This document shows, in pieces, positions 30,713-39,907 of a stretch of 64,000 nucleotides of DNA. Origin of the DNA: Naegleria lovaniensis (Eukaryota; Heterolobosea; Eutetramitea; Acrasida; Naegleriidae); contig NW_025407826.1 of the NCBI RefSeq assembly GCF_003324165.1, positions 558,001-622,000 on the forward strand, read 5' to 3'. Made by a program: the position numbers and the translations under genes. Below the pieces are notes generated by a model that saw nothing but the letters and a program-made list of their open reading frames with translations, had not been told where the DNA came from and did no database searches. Numbering within the stretch: position 1 is the stretch's first letter; every line of letters begins with the position of its first letter.

Positions 30713-32261
30713 TTAACATTGAATAGTGTAGTTTGTATCAACCAATGTTCCACGTCTCTCTTGTTCGTGTTCGATCGATTCGAAAAGTGCCTTAAAGTTA
30801 CCAGCTCCGAATCCGCTATTGTTTTGTCTTTGAATAATTTCATAGAACAAGGTTGGTCTATCTTCGACTGGCTTGGTGAAAATTTGCAACAAATATCCCT
30901 TATCATCAAAATCAACCAAAATCTTCAACTTTTGCAAAACATCAATATCTTCCTTGACAGTAATTGGTGCATGAGCCAATCTCTTTCTCAAATTGTCATA
31001 GTACGAATCTGGTGTTGGTAAGAAGCTAACACCACGAGCTCTCATTTGAGTCACTGTATGAATAATATCGTTGGTTCTCAGTGCAATGTGTTGAGCACCT
31101 GCTCCTCCATAAAAGTTCACAAACTCTTCAATTTGTGACATTTTCTTTCCCTTTGCAGGTTCGTTGATTGGCATTTTGATGTTTTCCTCTTTATCGGTCA
31201 TGACAATACTCTTCAAAGCACTGTAGTCTGTGTGAATCACAGAATCGTCGACACTCCAGAATCGATGGAATCCCAATTTTTGTTCATACCATTCACAAAT
31301 ATTAACCATTTCATTCCATCCTTGATTTCCGACAATGTGATCCACATTCAACAATCCAACTTCAGGAGTAAAGCTTTGGAATGGATCATCACCATCTTGT
31401 TCAATGACCTTAAATCCAGGTAAGAACTTTCCCTTGAATTCGGATCTTTCAACAAAGGTGTGAATGGTATCTCCATAGGTTTTCACACTTGCAATTTTGA
31501 CACTTCCCAATTCTGAATCTGTCAAGGTTTGTGGTTCTCTTACACTAATAGCTCCATTCTCAACAGCTGCCTTATAAATGGCTTCAGCATTATCTACAGT
31601 AAATGCAATATCACGAACACCATCTCCGTGTTCAGCATGGTGAGCACTCATCTCTCTTGCCAATGCACTCTTTGAGGCAGGTAAGAGAGGAGAAGAGAAG
31701 GCGAGAATGGCATTGTTTTGGCGGACGACATGAGTGACAATCTCCTTACTTCCAGTTTCTAAACCACGATAGGCATATGGTCGGAATCCAAATCTGTGTG
31801 TGTGATAATGGGTGTGTGTGCACAGAATTTATATTAGGTCAGGACAACATGAGATTCAATTTGTTTCGGAAATTAGTTGTAGTGATGATATTGTCCGAAG
31901 AGAGAGTATAAATAAACACACGAGGAGGAAGATTCAAAGAGGATGTTGTTGTAAATTCGGGTTCATCATCATGGACAACCGGATCATAGAGTAAAAACAA
32001 GGTTAGTCTTTATCAATGGATGATCATCATCTTGTAGTACATACCTTGAAATGTAATAATCACGAGCTTGGAGGGCATTACCAACCCAAAACTCAACATA
32101 ATCAAAAGCAAGGAATCTACCAGCAGGTACTTGAGCGGACTATCATCATCATGGATGATTTCGTTAAACAAATACATAACGGATGGTCATTGTAAAGAAT
32201 GAGAATGATCATGAAAAATATGAGATGAGGAGAATCTACAGAGAGATGTACCTACCATCAT
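30713..32261 (-). CDS. HPD: 4-hydroxyphenylpyruvate dioxygenase
   Basis: Exons 32261-32256, 32139-32045 and 31793-30713 give 393 residues. The first exon is only six bases (ATGATG) before a GTAGGT donor; the second ends at GTATGT. The spliced N-terminus runs ...GRFLAFDYVEFWVGNALQA and RFGFRPYAYRGLETGSKEIV, matching HPD. The non-haem iron ligands are visible: His in EHGDGVRDIAF, His in GGAGAQHIALRT and Glu in PTLFYEIIQR. Two vicinal oxygen chelate domains are present and the length is standard. It converts 4-hydroxyphenylpyruvate to homogentisate in tyrosine breakdown, in the cytosol. The C-terminus (RRGTLVDTNYTIQC) is a few residues longer than usual. Confidence 0.93.
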
Positions 32262-32576
32262 GATGCGAGAATGCAAGAGTTTTTAATCGTGGCGTAATTG
32301 GACCAAGTGAATGATTTTTTTTGTGGTTGGTTTTGGCAAAAACAGTGGAGTTTTCGGATTTGGATAAAATTGAAGGTGGGCTTGAGTTTACAACGGGGTT
32401 GCCTGAACTTCCGTTTGATCGGAGGGATTCAAGGAATGTGATGAGGCTTCAAAAGTGTAAGGTTTCTAGTGGCGCTTTTGTTTTGAATTTCGCCTCAACC
32501 AACAATTTCAAATAATTAGCAACACAAACCTTCACAAGAACATGTGTAGAGTACTTGTAAGGTTTCTTATTTAAAA
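32262..32576. other. Upstream region of HPD
   Basis: These 315 bp hold no supported gene; short open frames on both strands lack good ATG contexts. It presumably holds the HPD promoter. Confidence 0.35.
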
Positions 32577-32735
32577 ATGTCTTTAACACGTTCCATGATC
32601 TACGTGGATAGGATGTCTCGATTAATCTGGGTTGTTGTGTTGATTGCACTGTGCTTGTACAACTTCATTTCGTTACACTGTACCGACCAAGAACTGACCT
32701 ATGTGTGGACTTTTAACGAAGCACTCATTATATAA
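32577..32735 (+). CDS. Possible small one-span membrane peptide
   Basis: An ATG after TTAAAA at 32577 opens 52 residues, MSLTRSMIYVDRMSRLIW..., with one clear hydrophobic segment at residues 16-33 (LIWVVVLIALCLYNFISL). No homologue is recognised. It may be a real microprotein or a chance frame; the hydrophobic run is the only support. Confidence 0.3.
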   Translation: MSLTRSMIYVDRMSRLIWVVVLIALCLYNFISLHCTDQELTYVWTFNEALII

Positions 32736-32805
32736 GAGGAAATACATACGCCGAATCCAATGAGAATTAATGCTCCAGTCCGAAGGCCTTAATACTCTCA
32801 AAAAA

Positions 32806-33000
32806 ATGTCCTTTAACTTCGCCCGTAATTTTCGCAACGAAGTAGCTAGAATGGCTCCAAAAGCCATAATATCTTTCGAAAAAGACAGTGACTATAAAAA
32901 CAGTGTTGCTCCATCCGATAATTATAAAGATTATGAAGAAATTAATGAGGAACTAATAGATAGAGCGTTGAACGAAAGAGCTAAGTCGGGTGGTTCGTAG
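32806..33000 (+). CDS. Possible small hydrophilic protein
   Basis: The ATG at 32806 follows eight A, the best start context in the area, and opens 64 residues: MSFNFARNFRNEVARMAPKA, then an acidic helix-rich tail (NYKDYEEINEELIDRALNERA). An in-frame ATG at 32770 would add 12 residues. The basic, aromatic N-terminus could be a mitochondrial presequence or a small subunit of a complex, but I recognise no family. Confidence 0.45.
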   Translation: MSFNFARNFRNEVARMAPKAIISFEKDSDYKNSVAPSDNYKDYEEINEELIDRALNERAKSGGS

Positions 33001-33390
33001 TGTAACACGAGCCGTGGTGCAAGGTTGATTGAATACAGGAGTCTAAAACTACATCGTGCCGAGTGCAATACCACCTTAACAAATGAAGGGTGTACAAACA
33101 GCGGGTGTGGGCTAACAAGAATTTTGTTGTTAAAACACACATACCATCATTGTCTTTTTGACATACACTAAATACGTTCTTGCTCTTGTCTTTATGGCCG
33201 TCTCCATATGTAAATCCAAGTAAAAAGCGAAGACCTAATGTCTTGGATACAAAACATCAATAATGAGGATAATGTTTCTTGGTCCCCACCAGAGTGTTGG
33301 TTTTCGTAGTTGCAGCGGCAGCAGTTGAGACCAGCATTGGAATGTGTGATATAAAAGTCTTGGTGAAATAGAAAAACAACAAAAAACTTA
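33001..33390. other. Gene-free stretch before tRNA-Ser
   Basis: No gene is seen. It contains one copy (33149-33197) of a sequence repeated at 33525-33571, on the far side of the tRNA gene. Confidence 0.4.
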
Positions 33391-33472
33391 CGCGGTCTGC
33401 AGGACTCGAACCTGCGCGGGTCACCCCATTTGATTTCTAATCAAACGCCTTAAACCACTCGGCCAAGACCGC
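33391..33472 (-). tRNA. tRNA-Ser(AGA)
   Basis: Read on the minus strand, the 82-nt sequence folds as a class II tRNA: acceptor stem GCGGTCT/AGACCGC with discriminator G, D-arm GCC-GAGTGGTTTAA-GGC, anticodon arm TTTGA-TTAGAAA-TCAAA giving anticodon AGA, a long variable arm (GGGGTGACCC) typical of serine tRNA, and T-arm GCAGG-TTCGAGT-CCTGC. A and B box promoters are internal. There is no intron, and CCA is not encoded, as usual in eukaryotes. Confidence 0.96.
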
Positions 33473-33488
33473 TTATGACTTACAAACA

Positions 33489-33518
33489 GGTGACGATAAG
33501 AATTGGTGTATCGTCACC
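33489..33518. repeat. Perfect 10-bp hairpin upstream of tRNA-Ser
   Basis: GGTGACGATA (33489-33498) and TATCGTCACC (33509-33518) form a 10-bp stem with a 10-base loop, 17 bp from the 5' end of the minus-strand tRNA gene. Confidence 0.6.
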
Positions 33519-33745
33519 CAATTGATTGTCTTTTTGACTCACACTAAATACATTCTCTCTCTTTTTTATGGAGGTCGCAATATCAACGAACCAAAGAGTG
33601 GTGTTCAAATCATCCAACAATTACATCTTTTTACAAAGGCTGTTCCTTCCTACATTATGAATCTATTGAAATTTGATGGAAATAAATGCAGAGTATGAGA
33701 TGGACTAGTTGTCTACACCGACTGTTGAAAACTTCTTTTTTTTTT

Positions 33746-33784
33746 CTTGGTAATCGAACGCCTTAACCACTCGGCCAAGACTGC
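33746..33784 (-). pseudogene. tRNA-Ser 5'-half fragment
   Basis: On the minus strand this reads GCAGTCTTGGCCGAGTGGTT and on to the anticodon stem, almost identical to the first half of the intact tRNA-Ser, then stops at ACCAAG and is followed by ten A. The variable and T arms are missing, so it is not a working tRNA. Confidence 0.8.
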
Positions 33785-34156
33785 TTCATATCTTATTGTA
33801 CTTTATTTGTTGTACTGCCAAGTAGGCTCGCAAAAACTAATCAATTAAGCGTGGTTCGTCAAATCTTGAGACAATCCAATGAAATAGTTGTTTCAAACTT
33901 TGAACCTTTCACAGGAAGAGGTTAATTCTATGCAACAGTTTCTGCACAACGTTATAATTTTTCCACAACCAATAGCTCACACCATCAATCGAATGGAGTG
34001 TTGGTTCCACTTGCCCTTCCCTCAGTGGTTATTGTACTGTTTAACAAAGATTTCATGATCTTTTCCTTAAGGGTTGATAGACAGACAGAAACAGTCCTAC
34101 TTAAAGCTGTGAATTGTGAAATAGTTTGCCATTCACTTTGAAGGCAAAAAGTAACA

Positions 34157-34243
34157 GGGGGCTGGGGCCTGCAAGATTTGCATCCTGATCCAAGTAGCCA
34201 TAAGCAGCTCTGGGTTCAGGTGATTAAGCACAGGTGTTTTTTT
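34157..34243 (+). ncRNA. GC-rich patch ending in a T-run, possible small RNA
   Basis: A stretch of about 80 bp rich in G+C, with a perfect TGCAA-GAT-TTGCA hairpin and a GGTTC element, ends in seven T, which would stop RNA polymerase III. It matches no RNA family I can recall. The assignment is speculative. Confidence 0.2.
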
Positions 34244-34431
34244 CATTCCATTAAATTATTTGAAACACTCAAAATAATTATCATTATTTGATTTCTAATG
34301 GTCTACAATATCAAGCTGCAGGTTTGTCCATTTTAGATAGATGAACCTTCCTGTTGAAACTTGTTCTGGTTGCATTGTGAAAAAAACAAAGTTAAGCTTT
34401 TTAGTGGATATATAATTTATTTAAAGTGCTC

Positions 34432-34807
34432 TTATTGTGTTGGATACTTGTTCCAAAGATCTAATTCAAAGAATAAATTATATAACATTGAAATAAAATT
34501 ATTTGTTGAAAATCAATTTCATCATCACAATTTTCACGTTAAATCATCAAAACATTTAAAAAAACGCAATACCATCCACTTCCGAGCACTTACACTTGGA
34601 AAAGTAAATCATTGCAACAATACTTGTTACAGCTCCCAACACGGTCGTGATGGTCTTTTCCGATTGTGCTAAAAATCTTTCTTTTTTAATTTCCTTTCTT
34701 CTTTGTTTGGATGATATTTGGCAAAGTTCTTCATCCGTCTCGGAATCGTAGGCTTGATCCGACCATTGCTCAATTTGTTGATCGAACCAGGATGTTGTTG
34801 AAGACAT
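34432..34807 (-). CDS. Small tail-anchored protein
   Basis: ATG at 34805-34807 after AAAAAAA. Exons 34807-34594 and 34460-34432 with a 133-bp GTAAGT/TAG intron give 80 residues. If unspliced, the frame continues to 34556 and gives 83 residues with a Cys-rich end. The protein is charged and helical (MSSTTSWFDQQIEQWSDQAY..., KQRRKEIKKERFL) and has one hydrophobic segment near the end (TITTVLGAVTSIVAMIYF), followed by a short basic tail (SKYLWNKYPTQ). This is the layout of a tail-anchored protein of the ER or mitochondrial outer membrane. The family is not recognised. Confidence 0.6.
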
Positions 34808-35274
34808 TTTTTTCAATTTTTATATTTCTGATTGATTGAGATGAACCACAAATAAAAGGTTAGACAATCTTTGAGCGTATTCTTTCGAATTTGACAGCCA
34901 TGAATATGAAGAGTAATACTCTTGAATACATTCAAGTCCTCACAGTAACTCTGGTTTCAAACATGTTATTTAAGGAATGATAACCTCTCAGAACACAGAG
35001 TGCAATCTAAGAGATTCTTAAGATGGCATAAAAAAGTACAAATTTGATGAAACAAGCAATTCTTGGTTTCCATTAGAGTCTAATAACTCGGCAGTCGATC
35101 GGTGAAGAAACATTTGCAAAATGGATGACGATATCATTGTTGACCACTCTGCTTTTTTACAAAAACAGTAGTACTGCAGCTTTTTCACGGATGATCCATT
35201 TCTTGCATCTTCTTCCTCTGCATGAACAACACAATCAACACCTTCCCAACGTGAACAATTCCATTCAAAAAAAA
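34808..35274. other. Divergent upstream region
   Basis: These 467 bp separate the small tail-anchored gene (-) from the MT-A70 gene (+). A plus-strand frame is open from 35125 in phase with the downstream gene, but the codons before 35275 look untranslated. No motif is evident. Confidence 0.4.
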
Positions 35275-38200
35275 ATGCAAAAACCCTCTCTTCGGAAACG
35301 TTCCAAACGGATTTCCTATGCTGAAGATGAAGATGATAACAGTTTTGGAGAGGAAGAGATAGTGGAAGAACATTTTGATGATGATGATGTTGAGGAGGAA
35401 GAGATAAAGAGGAGGCCAACAAGGTCTTCCAGCCGAAAACAGACCACATCAACCGAGAAGTCAACTCCTCGGAAGAAGAGACAGCAACAAGAAGATGAAG
35501 ACCATGATGATGATTATGTTGAAATGGATGACATTTCGGAAAACAATGATGAAACTCCAAGAATGAGTTCAACAAGGAAGAATAGTAGAAATGCTCATCG
35601 GACTAGTAACGGCAGCAAGGCAAAATCGTCGCCAAGCACGGGCGGTAAGCGCATGACTACTAATAATAATACCAAAACGTCGGCAGCTACTAGTCATACC
35701 AAAACATCAACAACTAGTCCTAGCACTCATAAAACCACCTCACCAACAAGAAATGCTACTCGTAGCAACAAACAAGTAGCATCCTCCAGCCCTTCGTCAA
35801 ACGCATCAAGCAAGCATACCGCCGAAGGCACACACCAAATTAAGAATCAGGATTCCACTTGTGAGGAACAACAAGATGAAGACAACAATAACGACGAAAA
35901 TGCAATCCTGTTCATTTCATCATCATCCTCTTCCGAGGACTCTGAGGACGAATATATCAATCCAAGTGGAAGTGACGATGAGGGTTTAGAAGAATTAAGC
36001 CATTGGGTTGACATTGACGAATCCGAAGATTTGGTTGTGACAATGAGTGATGACGAGGATGAGCAAGATGACTCTGCTGAAGAAGACGATGATGAAAGCA
36101 GTGATGACCAAGATGATGAAGACTATCGCGAATCGAAACGAAAAAAGCCACAAAAATCGCGAAAATCGACATCTACTTTAACAAAACGCAACAATGTGAC
36201 GAAACGGAGAAGAGAAAAAAGCATTTCGCCCCTGCCTGTTTCCAGGAATTCAAAAACTGGATCAAACACCAATCAACGACGAAAGAAGAGCCCTGCGACC
36301 AAATTACCAAGTCCTGCATCTCGAGGAGGTCGTTCGAGAAAATCTCCAGCCACTCGGCAGGAGTCACCTTCAACGAGCTTGGACACCAAGAATGGAGTAC
36401 CAAATTTATATCAAATTTATAACGTCTCTGAAGTTCAAGAACAATTACAAGAATACAATAGGTCAAGAATTGCAGAAATGAACCACGAGAGTGATCACGA
36501 AGAACATACTCTTCAAAATAAGCAGCTTGGAAAATCGCAATTCACTAACTTGTCCATTCAACATCCTGTCCAGAAAAATTCCACTCTTCCACCTAATGTG
36601 ACTGTTCATACCAACATTTCTAACGATACGATCAAAAACCCATCTCCCAACAGAGATACCTGTAGCAATCAACAAGTGTCTCTGGTTACACCATATTCCA
36701 AATCTAAATGTGAATTTTTCAAACTTCCACAAACAACCTCCCTAGCAAATGAAGAGAACGACCTGCACATGAATGAGAATATCAAGTAAGTATTTTGACA
36801 TGGACATGAATTTTTGTTACCTTCATTTGTGTATTCCAAAAATGTAATTGTCCACAAATTACACCTCAATTATATTCTCATCACTAATACACAGTATGGC
36901 ACCCTCTATTGGAGTGAAATTAGCCAATTTCGATGGCTTTCAAAGTTTGATTGAAAAGAAATTACTTCTCAAAAATGCTTCATTGGATGAAGAAAATGAT
37001 GAAAACCAAGAGGATGACCAACCTTACGACCCTAGCTTTATTTCCGAGCATGTTTCTAATGCAGTTGCTGTTGGTGCCTCGTCACACTACACAATCAAGC
37101 CCTTCAAAGATGGCCATTATATCAATTGTGATTTACGATATTTTACCCTTTCTTCTCTAGGAAAATTTGACGTCATTCTCATCGACCCACCTTGGAGAGT
37201 GGTTCAGAGCCGTCCTCAAGAAGCCATGATGTTCAGCAACACAAATTTTAAACTCAACTACAACACTCTCTCGTATCAAGAAATTATGGACATTAATGTT
37301 GGATCATTATGTGATCAGGGTTTTTGCTTCTTGTGGGTCCTCAACTCTTCATTGCAATTTGGACTTAATTTATTGAATCATTGGGGCTTTACATATATTG
37401 ACAAAATTGTGTGGGTGAAGAAGACCAAAAATGATCAAATATTTGCTGGAACTGGCTACTACTTTTTACACTCGACCGAGTTATTATTGGTTGGTGTTAA
37501 ACATGGTTCTACAAAGAAGAATGGCCAAAAACTGCAGTACATTTCCAAAGTCTCCAATGATATTTTATTTAGTAAGGTTGGCATTCAATCTCAAAAACCA
37601 AAAGAAGTTTATGAAATTATTGAAAATATGGTACCAGGAGCTAGAAAAATTGAATTATTTGGTCGAAATCACAACATTCGACGTGGTTGGTTGAGTGTTG
37701 GCAATCGTCTTGGTGAAGCATTTGAAAAGGAAATGACCAGCTATTCTTGCACCAAGTGTGATAAAAACCTATTTTCCCCAGACATGATGGGAACCTCTAA
37801 GAATATTCCTAGATATAAGAGCCATGTGGACCCAACTGTAAATTTATGTTCACAATGTGCTGATAAGTATGAAAAACAATATGGACCTTATTTTGTAATT
37901 GAAAATACTTGTACAGAACCAATATTCCACGATTGGTATGCATGTGACAATTGTGAAATGTATCCAATATGTGGATCTAGATTCTCGTGTAAAGAATGTG
38001 ATAAGGATTTTGATGTGTGTGAGGAATGCTTTGATGCCACCATGACTAGCACACCTGAGGAAGGAGGTCATCAACATGCTGCATCTGCATTTACCTGTAT
38101 TGAATTTCCAGACCCTGGTTGTGGTTATGCTGTTCATGTGGATAAGCGTTGCACTTCTTGTTTGGCATGTCCCATTGTTGGTGAACGATTTATGTGTACA

Positions 38201-38497
38201 GAATGTAAGGACGTGAATTTGTGTAGAAAATGTTTCTTTTTACAAAAGGAACCTAAAGGACACAAATGTACTCATGAAATTTCACTCATTCCAGAACCAA
38301 GACATGTTCATTCGAAACTTAAATGTGCAGCATGTGCTACTGTGGGTCTGGAGGGACCTATTCACAAATGCAAAACATGCATGTCATTCATACTGTGTAA
38401 CAAGTGTTATATTTTACATGAGAAGAATTATGAAAGCCTGCACTTGGACAAGTATACGACACACAAGCCATTCCATTCATTTATGCGTATGAAGTGA
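35275..38497 (+). CDS. MT-A70 adenine-N6 methyltransferase fused to ZZ zinc fingers
   Basis: Exons 35275-36785 and 36895-38497 (109-bp intron, GTAAGT/CAG) give 1037 residues. Start: ATG after nine A, beginning MQKPSLRKRSKRISYAEDED, a likely nuclear signal. Residues 1-500 are disordered, alternating acidic runs and basic Ser/Pro/Lys blocks, like chromatin proteins. Residues about 570-740 are an MT-A70 domain: YINCDLRYFTLSSLGKFDVI, catalytic DPPW at 601-604, FLWVLNSSLQFGLNLLNHWG, KIVWVKK and ARKIELFGRNHNIRRGW. The last 290 residues hold a Cys-pair unit (SCTKCDKN...CSQCADKY) and three ZZ-type zinc fingers, each with C-x2-C pairs and the VCEECF, LCRKCF or LCNKCY core. MT-A70 enzymes (METTL3/14, ciliate MTA1) methylate adenine N6 in RNA or DNA with S-adenosylmethionine. 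The ZZ fusion is unfamiliar to me and suggests binding to histone tails or SUMO. Confidence 0.9.
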
Positions 38498-38610
38498 AAG
38501 TTGTATTTAATTTATTTCAACAGTAGACAACTGTTTTAAAAAAGCTAAATTGTAAATTATGAAGTTCAGAACTTGGCTAAAAATATGTGATGCTGTTTTT
38601 GCGAAAGTGA

Positions 38611-38739
38611 CAAAACAATAATAATTTATTCATAATGCAAACTATTAAAAAACGTTGTTTTGTTTTGACAAAATTAACACATTTAGAAATTCAGCCAAAA
38701 CAATAATAATTTATTCATAATGCAAACTATTAAAAAACG
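38611..38739. repeat. Perfect 44-bp direct repeat
   Basis: Copies at 38611-38654 and 38696-38739 are identical (CAAAACAATAATAATTTATT...AAAAAACG), with starts 85 bp apart. They lie between the MT-A70 stop and the F-box start, so they could affect either the 3' end or the promoter. Confidence 0.9.
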
Positions 38740-38787
38740 GTTTGTGGAAATACACTCCAAAAGATCTTGCAATTCTATGAAAATAAA

Positions 38788-39867
38788 ATGTTTCAAAACA
38801 TCCCCATAGAGGTCATTCAATTTGACATTTGCTCCTATCTCGATACACGTTCCATTGTCTCACTCTCCCAATGCCACTCCCATCTCTACGACGAGATCAG
38901 TAACTCGGATGTGGTTTGGCAAACTCTCCTCTTTCAACAATTTAAGAACATTGAGTGTCCACTTTGGCTAAAAGATCTACACCCTTATACATCCTCTGAT
39001 CGGCAACATTCTTCAATGAATACTTTATCCAAATCAATACTTTCCTCTGCAGTGAAATGCTTTGAACAATTGGCCACAACCATCTACAGAAAAAAGAAAG
39101 TACAACAGGATTGGACAGATCATTCCGTTTGGGATAACATGGACGATTGGGAGGATCTTGAAATTAATCGAACCATTCTCGACTATGAACTTCGAGGAAT
39201 TCTCTATGCATACAAAAACCAATTCATCTTTCATTGCTTTCGATTGTTTTCCTTTGACAGCACATTTGAGAGAGCAACTTCATGTTTGGGCTTTACCCTC
39301 TCAAATCACCTTCTCAAACCTTGTCACACTCAACTCACTCATGGATGGGAAACTTGTGTCTGTAAAAAGGAATTGCGCAGAGGTTACAGATACTTTTGGT
39401 GTGTTCATTTAACACTCTATGAAGATGATCCTTCAGCGCACGATTGGAAAGTGTTAATTGGTGTTGATAACATGCCAAATGGTCCACGATCATCAACGTC
39501 TCCTCATTCAACATGTTTTGGTCAACAGTTTCCTTCGATTGGGTTTGGATACAATGTTGGATCAGATTGTGAACATCCTTGCTTTCAACGTGGCACAAGA
39601 CCTTTGAACAAGAATGCTAACAAGCAGGGTGATTTGATTGGAGTAGAATTCTATTTTCCAAAAAGTGGAAATGATCTACGAGATCGACCCGAGCTCACAT
39701 GTTACATTCAGAATGGTAAACAAGTGAGACACATGTATGGAAATAATAGACCCAACATTGCAGAGACGTATCGACCAGTGATTTCTCTAATTTCCAGGCA
39801 ATATGCTGTTTCTGTCTTTCCATGGGATGGAGATGTCGAAAAATTAATGTCCATTTCTATGAATTAA
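38788..39867 (+). CDS. F-box protein, possibly with a SPRY-like domain
   Basis: ATG at 38788 (AAAATG) opens 359 residues. The N-terminus, IPIEVIQFDICSYLDTRSIVSLSQCHSHLYD, is an F-box of usual spacing, followed by VVWQTLLFQQF. The C-terminal half contains GVDNMPNG, SIGFGYNVGSD, GDLIGVEFYF, LTCYIQNGKQVRHMY and YRPVISLISRQYAVSVF, which resembles the strand order of a SPRY/B30.2 domain. F-box proteins link targets to SCF ubiquitin ligases through Skp1; the C-terminal part would then select the target. The F-box is fairly clear; the SPRY call is tentative. It is convergent with the chaperonin-like gene (40 bp apart). Confidence 0.78.
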   Translation: MFQNIPIEVIQFDICSYLDTRSIVSLSQCHSHLYDEISNSDVVWQTLLFQQFKNIECPLWLKDLHPYTSSDRQHSSMNTLSKSILSSAVKCFEQLATTIYRKKKVQQDWTDHSVWDNMDDWEDLEINRTILDYELRGILYAYKNQFIFHCFRLFSFDSTFERATSCLGFTLSNHLLKPCHTQLTHGWETCVCKKELRRGYRYFWCVHLTLYEDDPSAHDWKVLIGVDNMPNGPRSSTSPHSTCFGQQFPSIGFGYNVGSDCEHPCFQRGTRPLNKNANKQGDLIGVEFYFPKSGNDLRDRPELTCYIQNGKQVRHMYGNNRPNIAETYRPVISLISRQYAVSVFPWDGDVEKLMSISMN

Positions 39868-39907
39868 TTTCATCAAACTAGTGTATTGTCGTTGATATTT
39901 CTCAAAA

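Larger units (their letters stand above)
33473..34431. other. Gene-free region with tRNA fragment and structured pieces
   Basis: No protein gene is supported in these 959 bp. A perfect 10-bp hairpin lies at 33489-33518, a repeat copy at 33525-33571, a tRNA-Ser fragment at 33746-33784, and a GC-rich patch at 34157-34243. Confidence 0.5.

Noticed and set aside
32321-32649. Open frames of about 65 codons on both strands
   Set aside because: The starts are not in good contexts and the translations show no domain or hydrophobic signal.
34361-34672. Plus-strand frame of 103 codons
   Set aside because: It lies over the intron and exons of the tail-anchored gene on the other strand and shows no protein-like pattern.
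35018-35575. Minus-strand frame of 185 codons across the MT-A70 start
   Set aside because: It is the complement of the low-complexity acidic coding region; no domain and no sensible start.
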